From Petrolisthes cinctipes (lineage: Eukaryota > Arthropoda > Malacostraca > Decapoda > Porcellanidae), in contig JAWQEG010000516.1 of the NCBI GenBank assembly GCA_033782935.1, forward strand, positions 1,488,001-1,552,000: DNA of 64,000 nucleotides, read 5' to 3'. Below, in pieces: positions 14,054 through 28,700 of the stretch. Position numbers and translations under genes: made by a program. Under the pieces are notes generated by a model. That model saw only the letters and a list, made by a program, of their open reading frames with translations. It did not search any database and was not told the DNA's origin. Each line of letters begins with the position of its first letter. The stretch's first letter is position 1.

Positions 14054-15200
14054 CTAAAAATCGATATTTTAGGTGCCCAATGTCGATATGTGCATGCATC
14101 TTCTGTACACGTTTATATCTCAATTTCAGGCTCAAAACACACGAAAATTCGATATTTTTGGGTCCAAGAAGAGATCTGTACATGCCTACTTAATGCTAGA
14201 ATGTTTGCAAAATATAGGCTCAAAATATGCTAATAATCGATATTTTAGGTGTCCCAAGTCGATGTGTGCATAGATATTCTGTACCAGTTTATATCTCAAA
14301 TTTAGGCTCAAAACACCCGAAAATTCGATGTTTTTGGGACCTAGATGCAATCTGTATATACCTACTCCGTGTTTAAGTATTTTCAAAATACATGCCCAAA
14401 ACATGCTGAAAATCGATATTTTAGCTGCCCATAGTCAATATGTGCATGCATCTTCTGTACCCGTTTATATCTTAAATTCAGGCTCGAAACACACGAAAAT
14501 TCGGTATTTTTGGGTCCCAGAAGCGATCTGGTATACATGCCTACTCAGTGTTAGAGTACTTTAAAAATACAGGCCATAAAACATGCTGAAAATCGATATT
14601 TTAGGTGCCCAAAGTCGATATGTGCATGCATCTTCTGCACCCGTTTATATCTCAAATTCAGGCTCAAAACACCCGAAAATTCGGTATTTTGGGGTCCCAG
14701 AAGCGATCTGTACATGCCTACTTCTTGCTAGAGTGTTTTCAAAATACAGACCCAAAACAAGCTTAAAATCGATATATTAGGTGCAAAAAGTCGATATGTG
14801 CATGTAACTTCAGTACCGGTTTACATCTCAAATTCAGGCTCAAACACCCGAATATTCATTAATTTTAAGTTCCAGAAGCGATCTGTACATGTTTACTCAG
14901 TGCTAGAATGTTTTTAAAATATAGGTTTAAAACATGCTAAAAATTTATATTTTAGGTGTCCCAAGTCGATATGTGCATGCATCTTCTGTACTCGTTTATA
15001 TCTCAAATTCAGGCTCAAAACACCCGAAAATTCGGTATTTTTTGGTCCCAGAAGCAACCTGTTTATGCCTACTCCATGCTAGAATGTTTTCAAGATACAG
15101 ACCCAAAACATGCTAAAAATCGATATTTTGGTGCCCAAAGTCTATATGTGCATGCATCTTCTGTACGCGTTTTTTATATCTCAAATTCAGGCTCAAAACA
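13960..15200 (+). repeat. Satellite block copied from about 10071-11311 (offset 3889)
   Basis: About seven monomers collinear with 10071-11311 at a constant offset of 3889, including the ATCTGGTATACATG monomer and the ATGTAACTTCAG variant. The start is a switch point near a shared GGGTACCAGAAGCG variant. Confidence 0.7.
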
Positions 15201-15644
15201 CCCGAAAATTCGATATTTTTGGGTCCCAGAAGCAATCTGTACATGCTTACTCCTTGCTTGAATGTTTTCAAGATACAGACCCAAAACATGTCCAAAATCG
15301 ATATTTTAGGTGCAAAAAGTCGATATGTGCATGCATATTCATTACACGTTTATATCTCAAATTCAAGCTCAAAACACCCGAAAACTCGATATTTTTGGGT
15401 CCCAGAAGCGATCTGTACATGCCTACGCAATGCTAGAATGTTTTCAAGATACAGACCTAAAACATGCTAAAAATCGATATTTTAGATGCCCAATGTCGAT
15501 ATGTGCATGCATCTTCTGTACTGTACCCGTTTATATCTCAAATTCAGGCTCAAAACTCCCAAAAATTCGGTATTTTTGGGTCCCAGAAGCGATCTGTGCA
15601 TGCTTACTCAGTGCTAGAATATTTTCAAAATAAAAGCCCAATTC

Positions 15645-16790
15645 ATGTTAAAAATCGATATTTTAGGTGCCCAATGTCGATATGTACATGCATCTTCTGT
15701 ACACGTTTATATCTCAAATTCAGGCTCAAAACACACGAAAATTCGTTATTTTTGGGTCCAAGAAGAGATCTGTACATGCCTACTCAATGCTAGAATGTTT
15801 GCAAAATATAGGCTCAAAATATGCTAATAATCGATATTTTAGGTGTCCCAAGTCGATGTGTACATAGATATTCTGTACCAGTTTATATCTCAAATTCAGG
15901 CTCAAAACACTCGAAAATTCGATGTTTTAGGGTCCTAGATGCAATCTGTATATACCTACTCCGTGTTTAAGTATTTTCAAAATACATGCCCAAAACATGC
16001 TGAAAATCGATATTTTAGCTGCCCATAGTCAATATGTGCATGCATCTTCTGTACCCGTTTATATCTTAAATTCAGGCTCGAAACACACGAAAATTCGGTA
16101 TTTTTGGGTCCCAGAAGCGATCTGGTATACATGCCTACTCAGTGTTAGAGTACTTTAAAAATACAGGCCATAAAACATGCTGAAAATCGATATTTTAGGA
16201 GCCCAAAGTCGATATGTGCATGCATCTTCTGCACCCGTTTATATCTCAAATTCAGGCTCAAAACACCCGAAAATTCGGTATTTTGGGGTCCCAGAAGCGA
16301 TCTGTACATGCCTACTTCTTGCTAGAGTGTTTTCAAAATACAGACCCAAAACAAGCTTAAAATCGATATATTAGGTGCAAAAAGTCGATATGTGCATGTA
16401 ACTTCAGTACCGGTTTACATCTCAAATTCAGGCTCAAACACCCGAATATTCATTAATTTTAAGTTCCAGAAGCGATCTGTACATGTTTACTCAGTGCTAG
16501 AATGTTTTTAAAATATAAGTTTAAAACATGCTAAAAATTTATATTTTAGGTGTCCCAAGTCGATATGTGCATGCATCTTCTGTACTCGTTTATATCTCAA
16601 ATTCAGGCTCAAAACACCCGAAAATTCGGTATTTTTTGGTCCCAGAAGCAACCTGTTTATGCCTACTCCATGCTAGAATGTTTTCAAGATACAGACCCAA
16701 AACATGCTAAAAATCGATATTTTGGTGCCCAAAGTCTATATGTGCATGCATCTTCTGTACGCGTTTTTTATATCTCAAATTCAGGCTCAA
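15645..16790 (+). repeat. Satellite block repeating 14051-15196 (offset 1594)
   Basis: Six to seven monomers collinear with the preceding block at an offset of 1594 bp (nine monomers plus 10 bp). It shares the GGTATTTTGGGGTCC and ATGTAACTTCAG variants. It carries a few private changes, so the copying is not the most recent event here. Confidence 0.7.
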
Positions 16791-17540
16791 AACACCCGAA
16801 AATTCTGCATTTTTGGGTCTCAGAATCGATGTGTATATGCCTACACAGTCCTAGAATTTTTCTCAAAATATAGGCTTAAAACATGCTAAAAATCGATATT
16901 TTAGGTGCAAAAAGTCGATATGTGCATGCATCCTCTGTACCCGTTTATATTTCAAATTCAGGCTCAAAACTCCCGAAAATTCGATATTTTTAGGAACGAG
17001 AAGCGATATGTACATGCCTACTCCGTGTTAGAGTATTTTCAAAATACAGGTCCAAAACATGCTCAAAATCGATATTTTGGGTGCCCAAAGTCGATATGTG
17101 CATGCATCTTCTGTACCCGTTTATATCTCGAATTTAGGCTCAAAACACCTAAAAATTCAATATTTTTTGGTCCCAGAAGCGATCTGTACATGCCTACTCA
17201 GTGCTAGAATAATTTCAAAATATTGGCCCAAAACATGCTAAAAATCGATATTTTGAATGCTCAATGTCGATATGAGCATGCATCCTCTGTACCCGTTTAT
17301 TTTTCAAATTCAGGCTCAAAACACCCGAAAATTCGATATTTTTAGGAACGAGAAGCGATATGTACATGCCTACTCCGTGTTAGAGTATTTTCAAAATACA
17401 GCTCCAAAATATGCTCAAAATCGATATTTTGGGTGCCCAAAGTCTATATGTGCATGCATCTTCTGTACGCGTTTTTTATATTTCAAATTCAGGCTCAAAA
17501 CACCCGAAAATTCGATATTTTTGGGTCCCAGAAGCAATCT
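16530..17540 (+). repeat. Satellite block repeating about 11047-12057 (offset 5483)
   Basis: Collinear with the end of the second 6.18-kb copy and the sequence after it, at an offset of 5483. The collinearity ends near 17540, where four monomers present at about 12.0-12.7 kb are missing. Beyond it the offset becomes 4774, a step of 709 bp, that is four monomers of which one carries the 5-bp TGTAC insert. Confidence 0.65.
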
Positions 17541-17548
17541 GTACATGC

Positions 17549-18700
17549 CTACTCAGTGATAGAATGTTTGCAAAATATAGGCTCAAAATATGCTAAAAAT
17601 CGATATTTTAGGTGTCCCAAGTCGATGTGTTGATAGATATTCTGTACCAGTTTATATCTCAAATTCAGGCTCAAAACACCCGAAAATTCGATGTTTTTCG
17701 GTCCTAGATGCAATCTGTATATGCCTAGTCCGTGTTTAAGTATTTTCAAAATACATGCCCAAAACATGCTGAAAATCGATATTTTAGCTGCCCATTGTCA
17801 ATATGTGCATGCATCATCTGTACCCGTTTATATCTTAAATTCAGGCTCTAAACACCCAAAAATTCGGTATTTTTGGGTCCCAGAAGCGATCTGGTATACA
17901 TGCCTACTCAGTGTTAGAGTACTTTAAATATACAGGCCATAAAATATGCTGAAAATCGATATTTTAGGTGCCCAAAGTCGATATGTGCATGCATCTTCTG
18001 CACCCGTTTATATCTCAAATTCAGGCTCAAAACACCCGAAAATTCGGTATTTTTGGGTCCCAGAAGCGATCTGTACATGCCTACTTCTTGCTAGAATGTT
18101 TTCAAGATACAGACCCAAAAAAAGCCTAAAATCGATATTTTAGGTGCAAAAAATCGATATGTGCATGTATCTTCAGTACTGGTTTACATCTCAAATTCAG
18201 GCTCAAACACCCGAATATTCAATAATTTTAAGTTCCAGAATCGATCTGTACATGTTTACTTAGTGCTAGAATGTTTTTAAAATATAGGTTTAAAACATGC
18301 TAAAAATTTATATTTTAGGTGTCCCAAGTCGATATGTGCCTGCACCTTCTGTACTCGTTTATATCTCAAATTCAGGCTCAAAACACCCGAAAATTCGGTT
18401 TTTTTTGGTCCCTGATGCAACCTGTATATGCCTACTCCATGCTAGAATGTTTTCAAAATACAGACCCAAAACATGCCCAAAATCGATATTTTAGGTGCAA
18501 AAAGTCGATATGTACATGTATTTTCTGTACCCGTTTATATCTTAAATTCAGGCTCAAAACACCCGAAAATTCGATATTTTTGGGTCCCAGAAGCGATCTG
18601 TATATGTCTACGCAGTGCTAAAATGTTTTCAAAATATAGACTCAAAACATGCTAAAAATCGATATTTTGGGTGCCCAAAGTCGATATGTACATGTATTTT
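17549..18700 (+). repeat. Satellite block repeating about 12775-13926 (offset 4774)
   Basis: Six to seven monomers collinear with 12775-13926, including GATGTTTTTCGGTCC and CTGCACCTTCTG variants. The two blocks at 11-14 kb and 16.5-18.7 kb are thus copies of one another that differ by a four-monomer deletion. Confidence 0.65.
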
Positions 18701-21700
18701 CTGTACCCGATTATATCTCAAATTCAGGCTCAAAACACCCGAAAATTCGATATTTTTGGGTCCAAGAAGAGATCTGTACATGCCTACTCAGTGATAGAAT
18801 GTTTGCAAAATATAGGCTCAAAATATGCTAAAAATCGATATTTTAGGTGTCCCAAGTCGATGTGTGGATAGATATTCTGTACCAGTTTATATCTCAAATT
18901 CAGGCTCAAAACACTCGAAAATTCGATGTTTTTGGGTCCTAGATGCAATCTGTATATGCCTAGTCCGTGTTTAAGTATTTTCAAAATACATGCCCAAAAC
19001 ATGCTGAAAATCGAGATTTTAGCTGCCCATAGTCAATATGTGCATGCATCATCTGTACCCGTTTATATCTTAAATTCAGGCTCTAAACACCCAAAAATTC
19101 GGTATTTTTGGGTCCCAGAAGCGATCTGGTATACATGCCTACTCAGTGTTAGAGTACTTTAAAAATACAGGCCATGAAACATGCTGAAAATCGATAATTA
19201 GGTGCCCAAAGTCGATATGTGCATGCATCTTCTGCACCCGTTTATATCTCAAATTCAGGCTCAAAACGCCCTAAAATTCGGTATTTTTGGATCCCAGAAG
19301 CAATCTGTACATGCCTACTTCTTGCTAGAATGTTTTCAAGATACAGACCCAAAACAAGCTTAAAATTGATATTTTAGGTGCAAAAAGTCGATATGTGCAT
19401 GTATCTTCAGTACCGGTTTACATCTCAAATTCAGGCTCAAAACACCCGAATATTCAATAATTTTAGGTTCCAGAAGCGATCTGTACATGTTTACTCAGTG
19501 CTAGAACGTTTTTAAAATATAGGTTTAAAACATGCTAAAAATTTATATTTTAGGTGTCCCAAGTCGATATGTGCATGCATCTTCTTTACTCGTTTATATC
19601 TCAAATTCATGCTCAAAACACCCGAAAATTCGATATTTTTGGCTTTTAGATGCAATCTGTATATGCCTACTCCGTGTTTAAGTATTTTCAAAATACATGC
19701 CCAAAATATGCTGAAAATCGATATTTTAGCTGCCCATAGTCAATATGTGCATGCATCTTCTGTACCCGTTTATATCTTAAATTCAGGCTATAAACAACCG
19801 AAAATTCGATATTTTTGGGTCCAAGAAGAGATCTGTACATGCCTACTCAGTGATAGAATGTTTGCAAAATATAGGCTCAAAATATGCTAAAAATCGATAT
19901 TTTAGGTGTCCCAAGTCGATGTGTGCATAGATATTCTGTACCTGTTTATATCTCAAATTCAGGCTCAAAATACCCGAAAATTCGATGTTTTTGGGTCCTA
20001 GATGCAATCTGTATATGCCTACTCCGTGTTAAAGTATTTTTAAAATACATGACCAAAACATGCTGAAAATCGATATTTTAGCTGCCCATAGTCAATATGT
20101 GCATGCTTCTTCTGTACCCGTTTATATCTTAAATTCAGGCTCTAAACACCCGAAAATTCAATATTTTTGGGTCCCAGAAGCGATCTGGTATACATGCCTA
20201 CTCAGTGTTAGAGTACTTTAAAAATACAGGCCATAAAACATGCTGAAAATCGATATTTTAGGTGCCCAAAGTCGATATGTGCATGCATCTTCTGCACCCG
20301 TTTATATCTCAAATTCAGGCTCAAAACACCCGAAAATTCGGTATTTTTGGATCCCAGAAGCAATTTGTACATGCCTACTTCTTGCTAGAATGTTTTCAAG
20401 ATACAGATCCAAAAAAAGCCTAAAATCAATATTTTTGGTGCAAAAAGTCGATATGTGCATGTATCTTCAGTACCGGTTTACATCTCAAATTCAGGCTCAA
20501 ACACCCGCATATTCAATAATTTTAAGTTCCAGAAGCGATCTGTACATGTTTACTTAGTGCTAGAATGTTTTTAAAATATAGGTTTAAAACATGCTAAAAA
20601 TTTATATTTTAGGTGTCCCAAGTCGATATGTGCATGCATCTTCTGTACTCGTTTATATCTCAAATTCAGGCTCAAAACACCCGAAAATTCGGTATTTTTT
20701 GGTCCCAGATGCAACCTGTATATGCCTACTCCATGCTAGAATGTTTTCAAGATACAGTCCCAAAACATGCCCAAAATCGAAATTTTAGGTGCAAAAAGTC
20801 GATATGTGCATGCATCTTCAGTACCCGTTTATAACTTAAATTCAGGCTCAAAACACCCGAAAATTCGATATTTTTGGGTCCCAGAAGCGATCTGTAGATG
20901 CCTACGCAGTGCTATAATGTTTTCAAAATATAGACTCAAAACATGCTAAAAATCGATATTTTGGGTGCAAAAAGTCGATATGTCCATGTATCTTCAGTAC
21001 CGGTTTACATCTCAAATTCAGGCTCAAACACCCGAATATTCAATAATTTTAAGTTCCAGAAGCGATCTGTACATGTTTACTTAGTGCTAGAATGTTTTTA
21101 AAATATCGGTTTAAAACATGCCCAAAATCGAAATTTTAGGTGCAAAAAGTCGATATGTGCATGCATCTTCAGTACCCGTTTATATCCTAAATTCAGGCTC
21201 AAAACACCTAAAAATTCAATATTTTTGGGTCCCAGAAGCGATCTGCACATGCCTACTCAGTGCTAGAATAATTTCAAAATATAGGCTTAAAACATGCTAA
21301 AAATCGATATTTTGGGTGCTCAAAGTCGATATGAGCATGCATCCTCTGTACCCGTTTATTTTTCAAATTCAGGCTCAAAACACCCGAAAATTCGATATTT
21401 TTAGGAACGAGAAGCGATATGTACATGCCTACTCCGTGTTAGAGTATTTTCAAAATACAGGTCCAAAATATGCTCAAAATCGATATTTTGGGTGCCCAAA
21501 GTCTATATGTGCATGCATCTTCTGTACGCGTTTTTTATATTTCAAATTCAGGCTCAAAACACCCGAAAATTCGATATTTTTGGGTCCCAGAAGCAATCTG
21601 TACATGCTTACTCCTTGCCTGAATGTTTTCAAGATACAGACCCAAAACATGCTCAAAATCGGTAATTTAGGGGCAAAAAGTCGATATGTGCATATATCTT

Positions 21701-22000
21701 CTGTACCGGTTTATATCTCAAATTCAGGCTCGAAACACCCGAATATTCAATAGTTTTAGGTTCCAGAAGCGATCTGTACATGTCTACTCAGTGCTAGAAT
21801 GTTTTTAAAATATAGGTTTAAAACATGCTAAAAATTTATATTTTAGGTTTCCCAAGTCGATATGTGCATGCATCTTCTGTACACGTTTATATCTCAAATT
21901 CAGGCTTAAAACACGCGAAAATTCGATATTTTTTGGTCCCAGAAGTGACCTGTATATACCTACTCCACGCTAGTATGTTTTCAAGATACAGACCCAAAAC
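18701..22000 (+). repeat. Mosaic satellite between the older blocks and the P/Q array
   Basis: About 19 monomers. They reuse monomer types seen elsewhere (21316-21750 resembles 11774-12210; 21825 onwards resembles 1503 and 7685), but in a different order and with no long collinear partner that I can find. Nothing other than satellite is visible here. Confidence 0.6.
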
Positions 22001-23966
22001 ATGCCCCAAAATCGATATTTTAGGTGCAAAAAGTCGATATGTGCATGCTTATTCAGTACCCGTTTATATCTCAAATTCAGGCTCAAAACACCCGAAAATT
22101 CGATATTTTTGGGTTTTAGATGCAATCTGTATATGCCTACTTCGTGTTTAAGTATTTTCAAAATAAATGCCCAAAACATGCTGAAAATCGATATTTTAGC
22201 TGCCCATAGTCAATATGTGCATGCATCTTCAGTACCCGTTTATATCTTAAATTCAGGCTCAAAACACCCGAAAATTCGATATTTTTGGGTCCCAGAAGCG
22301 ATCTGTATATGCCTACGCAGTGCTAAAATGTTTTCAAAATATAGACTCAAAACATGCTAAAAATCGATATTTTGGGTGCCCAAAGTCGATATGTACATGT
22401 ATTTTATGTACCCGATTATATCTCAAATTCAGGCTCAAAACACCCGAAATATCGATATTTTGATGTCCCAGAAGCGATCTGCACATGCCTACTCCGTGTT
22501 AGAATACTTTCAAAATATAGGCCCATAACATGCTCAAAATCGATATTTTGGGTGCCCAAAGTCGATATGTGCATGCATCTTCTGTACCCGTTTATATCTC
22601 AAATTCAGGCTCAAAACACCCGAAAATTCGGTATTTTTGGGTCCCAGAAGCAATCTGTACATGTCTACTCAGTGCTAGAATGTTTTTAAAATATAGGTTT
22701 AAAACATGCTAAAAATTTATATTTTAGGTGTCCCAAGTCGATATGTGCATGCATCTTCTGTACTCGTTTATATCTCAAATTCAGGCTCAAAACACGCGAA
22801 AATTCGATATTTTTTGGTCCCAGAAGCGACCTGTATATACCTACTCCACGCTAGAATATTTTCAAGAAACAGACCCAAAACATGTCCAAAATCGATATTT
22901 TAGGTGCAAAAAGTCGATATGTGCATGCATATTCAGTACCCGTTTATATCTCAAATTCAAGCTCAAAACACCCGAAAACTCGATTTTTTTGGGTCCCAGA
23001 AGCGATCTGTACATGCCTACGCAATGCTAGAATGTTTTCGAGATACAGACCTAAAACATGCTAAAAATCGATATTTTAGATGCCCAATGTCGATATGTTC
23101 ATGCATCTTCTGTACTGTACCCGTTTATATCTCAAATTCAGGCTCAAAACTCCCGAAAATTCGGTATTTTTGGGTCCCAGAAGCGATCTGTGCATGCCTA
23201 CTCAGTACTAGAATATTTTCAAAATAATAGCCCAATACATGCTAAAAATCGATATTTTAGGTGCCCAATGTCGATATGTGCATGCATCTTCTGTACACGT
23301 TTATATCTCAAATTCAGGCTCAAAACTCCCGAAAATTCGATATTTTTGGGTAGAAGAAGAGATCTGTACATGCCTACTCAGTGATAGAATGTTTGCAAAA
23401 TATAGGCTCAAAACATGCTAAAAATCGATATTTTATGTGTCCCAAGTCGATGTGTGCATGCACCTTCTGTATCAGTTTATATCTCAAATTCAGGCTCAAA
23501 ACACCCTAAAATTCGGTATTTTTGGGTCCCAGAAGCGATCTGGTATACATGCCTACTCAGTGTTAGAGTATTTTAAAAATACAGGCCATAAAACATGCTG
23601 AAAATCGATATTTTAGGAGCCCAAAGTCGATATGTTCATGCATCTTCTGCACCCGTTTATATCTCAAATTCAGGCTCAAAACACCCGAAAATTCGGTATT
23701 TTTGGGTCCCAGAAGCGATCTGTACATGCCTACTTCTTGCTAGAATGTTTTCAAGATACAGACCCAAAAAAAGCCTAAAATCGATATTTTAGGTGCAAAA
23801 AATCGATATGTGCATGTATCTTCAGTACCGGTTTACATCTCAAATTCAGGCTCAAACACCCGAATATTCAATAATTTTAAGTTCCAGAAGCGATCTGTAC
23901 ATGTTTACTTAGTGCTAGAATGTTTTTAAAATATAGGTTTAAAACATACTAAAATTTATATTTTAG
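22001..23966 (+). repeat. Partial Q unit (one monomer shorter)
   Basis: Collinear with 27824-29965 (the last half of a Q unit) at offset 5823, changing to 5999 near 23450-23500. This copy therefore lacks one 176-bp monomer, the one at about 29280-29500 in the full unit. Confidence 0.75.
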
Positions 23967-25727
23967 GTGTCCCAAGTCGATATGTGCATGCACCTTCTGT
24001 ACTCGTTTATATCTCAAAATCAGGCTCAAAACACCCGAAAATTCGGTATTTTTTGGTCCCAGATGCAACCTGTATATGCCTACTCCATGCTAGAATGTTT
24101 TCAAGATACAGACCCAAAACATGCCCAAAATCGATATTTTAGGTGCAAAAAGTCGATATGTGCATGCATCTTCAGTCCCGTTTATATCTTAAATTCAGGC
24201 TCAAAACACCCGAAAATTCGATATTTTTGGGTCCCAGAAGCGATCTGTATATGCCTACGCAGTGCTAAAATGTTTTCAAAATATAGACTCAAAACATGCT
24301 AAAAATCGATATTTTGGGTGCCCAAAGTCGATATGTACATGTATTTTCTGTACCCGATTATATCTCAAATTCAGGCTCAAAACACCCGAAAATTCGATAT
24401 TTTTGTGTCCTAGAAGCGATCTGTACATGCCTACTCCGTGTTAGAATAATTTCAAAATATAGGCCCATAACATGCTCAAAATCGATATTTTGGGTGCCCA
24501 AAGTCGATATGTGCATGCATCTTCTGTACTCGTTTATATCTCAAATTCAGGCTCAAAACACGCGAAAATTCGATATTTTTTGGTCCCAGAAGCGATCTGT
24601 ATATACCTACTCCACGCTAAAATATTTTCAAGAAACAGACCCAAAACATGTCCAAAATCGATATTTTAGGTGCAAAAAGTCGATATGTGCATGCATATTC
24701 AGTACCCGTTTATATCTCAAATTCAAGCTCAAAACACCCGAAAACTCGATTTTTTCGGTTCCCAGAAGCGATCTGTACATGCCTACACAATGCTAGAATG
24801 TTTTCAAGATACAGACCTAAAACATGCTAAAAATCGATATTTTAGATGCCCAATGTCGATATGTGCATGCATCTTCTGTACACGTTTATATCTCAAATTC
24901 AGGCTCAAAACACCCGAAAATTCGATATTTTTGGGTAGAAGAAGAGATCTGTACATGCCTACTCAGTGATAGAATGTTTGCAAAATATAGGCTCAAAACA
25001 TGCTAAAAATCGATATTTTAGGTGTCCCAAGTCGATGTGTGCATAGATATTCTGTATCAGTTTATATCTCAAATTCAGGCTCAAAACACCCGAAAATTCG
25101 ATGTTTTTGGGTCCTAGATGCAATCTGTATATGCCTTGTCCGTGTTTAAGTATTTTCAAAATACATGCCCAAAACATGCTGAAAATCGATATTTTAGCTG
25201 CCCATAGTCAATATGTGCATGCATCATCTGTACCCGTTTATATCTTAAATTCAGGCTCTAAACACCCAAAAATTCGGTATTTTTGGGTCCCAGAAGCGAT
25301 CTGGTATACATGCCTACTCAGTGTTAGAGTATTTTAAAAATACAGGCCATAAAACATGCTGAAAATCGATATTTTAGGTGCCCAAAGTCGATATGTTCAT
25401 GCATCTTCTGCACCCGTTTATATCTCAAATTCAGGCTCAAAACACCCGAAAATTCGGTATTTTTGGGTCCCAGAAGCGATCTGTACATGCCTACTTCTTG
25501 CTAGAATGTTTTCAAGATACAGACCCAAAAAAAGCCTAAAATCGATATTTTAGGTGCAAAAAATCGATATGTGCATGTATCTTCAGTACCGGTTTACATC
25601 TCAAATTCAGGCTCAAACACCCGAATATTCAATAATTTTAAGTTCCAGAAGCGATCTGTACATGTTTACTTAGTGCTAGAATGTTTTTAAAATATAGGTT
25701 TAAAACATACTAAAATTTATATTTTAG
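23967..25727 (+). repeat. P unit 1, 1761-bp ten-monomer higher-order repeat
   Basis: Ten monomers (1761 bp). The phase is set at the GTCCCAAGTCG monomer whose next monomer has TCAAAATCAGG. It is nearly identical to 29966-31726, 31727-33487 and 40727-42487, with shared private variants such as TTTTTTCGGTTCCC and TCTTCAGTCCCG. Inter-unit similarity is far higher than similarity between neighbouring monomers, which defines a higher-order repeat. Confidence 0.85.
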
Positions 25728-28700
25728 GTGTCCCAAGTCGATATGTGCATGCACCTTCTGTACTCGTTTATATCTCAAATTCAGGCTCAAAACACCCGAA
25801 AATTCGGTATTTTTTGGTCCCAGATGCAACCTGTATATGCCTACTCCATGCTAGAATGTTTTCAAGATACAGACCCAAAACATGCCCAAAATCGATATTT
25901 TAGGTGCAAAAAGTCGATATGTGCATGCATCTTCAGTCCCGTTTATATCTTAAATTCAGGCTCAAAATACCCGAAAATTCGATATTTTTGGGTCCCAGAA
26001 GCGATCTGTATATGCCTACGCAGTGCTAAAATGTTTTCAAAATATAGACTCAAAACATGCTAAAAATCGATATTTTGGGTGCCCAAAGTCGATATGTACA
26101 TGTATTTTCTGTACCCGATTATATCTCAAATTCAGGCTCAAAACACCCGAAAATTCGATATTTTTGTGTCCCAGAAGCGATCTGTACATGCCTACTCCGT
26201 GTTAGAATAATTTCAAAATATAGGCCCATAACATGCTCAAAATCGATATTTTGGGTGCCCAAAGTCGATATGTGCATGCATCTTCTGTACTCGTTTATAT
26301 CTCAAATTCAGGCTCAAAACACGCGAAAATTCGATATTTTTTGGTCCCAGAAGGGACCTGTATATACCTACTCCACGCTAGAATATTTTCAAGAAACAGA
26401 CCCAAAACATGTCCAAAATCGATATTTTAGGTGCAAAAAGTCGATATGTGCATGCATATTCAGTACCCGTTTATATCTCAAATTCAAGCTCAAAACACCC
26501 GAAAACTCGATATTTTTGGGTCCCAGAAGCGATCTGTACATGCCTACGCAATGCTAGAATGTTTTCAAGATACAGACCTAAAACATGCTAAAAATCGATA
26601 TTTTAGATGCCCAATGTCGATATGTTCATGCATCTTCTGTACTGTACCCGTTTATATCTCAAATTCAGGCTCAAAACTCCCGAAAATTCGGTATTTTTGG
26701 GTCCCAGAAGCGATCTGTGCATGCCTACTCAGTTCTAGAATATTTTCAAAATAATAGCCCAATACATGCTAAAAATCGATATTTTAGGTGCCCAATGTCG
26801 ATATGTGCATGCATCTTCTGTACACGTTTATATCTCAAATTCAGGCTCAAAACACCCGAAAATTCGATATTTTTGGGTAGAAGAAGAGATCTGTACATGC
26901 CTACTCAGTGCTAGAATGTTTGCAAAATATAGGCTCAAAACATGCTAAAAATCGATATTTTATGTGTCCCAAGTCGATGTGTGCATAGATATTCTGTATC
27001 AGTTTATATCTCAAATTCAGGCTCAAAACACCCGAAAATTCGATGTTTTTGGGTCCTAGATGCAATCTGTATATGCCTAGTCCGTGTTTAAGTTTTTTCA
27101 AAATACATGCCCAAAACATGCTGAAAATCGATATTTTAGCTGCCCATAGTCAATATGTGCATGCATCATCTGTACCCGTTTATATCTTAAATTCAGGCTC
27201 TAAACACCCAAAAATTCGGTATTTTTGGGTCCCAGAAGCGATCTGGTATACATGCCTACTCAGTGTTAGAGTATTTTAAAAATACAGGCCATAAAACATG
27301 CTGAAAATCGATATTTTAGGTGCCCAAAGTCGATATGTTCATGCATCTTCTGCACCCGTTTATATCTCAAATTCAGGCTCAAAACACCCGAAAATTCGGT
27401 ATTTTTGGGTCTCAGAAGCGATCTGTACATGCCTACTTCTTGCTAGAATGTTTTCAAGATTCAGACCCAAAAAAAGCCTAAAATCGATATTTTAGGTGCA
27501 AAAAATCGATATGTGCATGTATCTTCAGTACCGGTTTACATCTCAAATTCAGGCTCAAACACCCGAATATTCAATAATTTTAAGTTCCAGAAGCGATCTG
27601 TACATGTTTACTTAGTGCTAGAATGTTTTTAAAATATAGGTTTAAAACATACTAAAATTTATATTTTAGGTGTCCCAAGTCGATATGTGCATGCACCTTC
27701 TGTACTCGTTTATATCTCAAATTCAGGCTCAAAACACGCGAAAATTCGATATTTTTTGGTCCCAGAAGTGACCTGTATATACCTACTCCACGCTAGAATG
27801 TTTTCAAGATACAGACCCAAAACATGCCCCAAAATCGATATTTTAGGTGCAAAAAGTCGATATGTGCATGCTTATTCAGTACCCGTTTATATCTCAAATT
27901 CAGGCTCAAAACACCCGAAAATTCGATATTTTTGGGTTTTAGATGCAATCTGTATATGCCTACTTCGTGTTTAAGTATTTTCAAAATAAATGCCCAAAAC
28001 ATGCTGAAAATCGATATTTTAGCTGCCCATAGTCAATATGTGCATGCATCTTCAGTACCCGTTTATATCTTAAATTCAGGCTCAAAACACCCGAAAATTC
28101 GATATTTTTGGGTCCCAGAAGCGATCTGTATATGCCTACGCAGTGCTAAAATGTTTTCAAAATATAGACTCAAAACATGCTAAAAATCGATATTTTGGTT
28201 GCCCAAAGTCGATATGTACATGTATTTTCTGTACCCGATTATATCTCAAATTCAGGCTCAAAACACCCGAAATATCGATATTTTGATGTCCCAGAAGCGA
28301 TCTGCACATGCCTACTCCGTGTTAGAATACTTTCAAAATATAGGCCCATAACATGCTCAAAATCGATATTTTGGGTGCCCAAAGTCGATATGTGCATGCA
28401 TCTTCTGTACCCGTTTATATCTCAAATTCAGGCTCAAAACACCCGAAAATTCGGTATTTTTGGGTCCCAGAAGCGATCTGTACATGTCTACTCAGTGCTA
28501 GAATGTTTTTAAAATATAGGTTTAAAACATGCTAAAAATTTATATTTTAGGTGTCCCAAGTCGATATGTGCATGCATCTTCTGTACTCGTTTATATCTCA
28601 AATTCAGGCTCAAAACACGCGAAAATTCGATATTTTTTGGTCCCAGAAGCGACCTGTATATACCTACTCCACGCTAGAATATTTTCAAGAAACAGACCCA

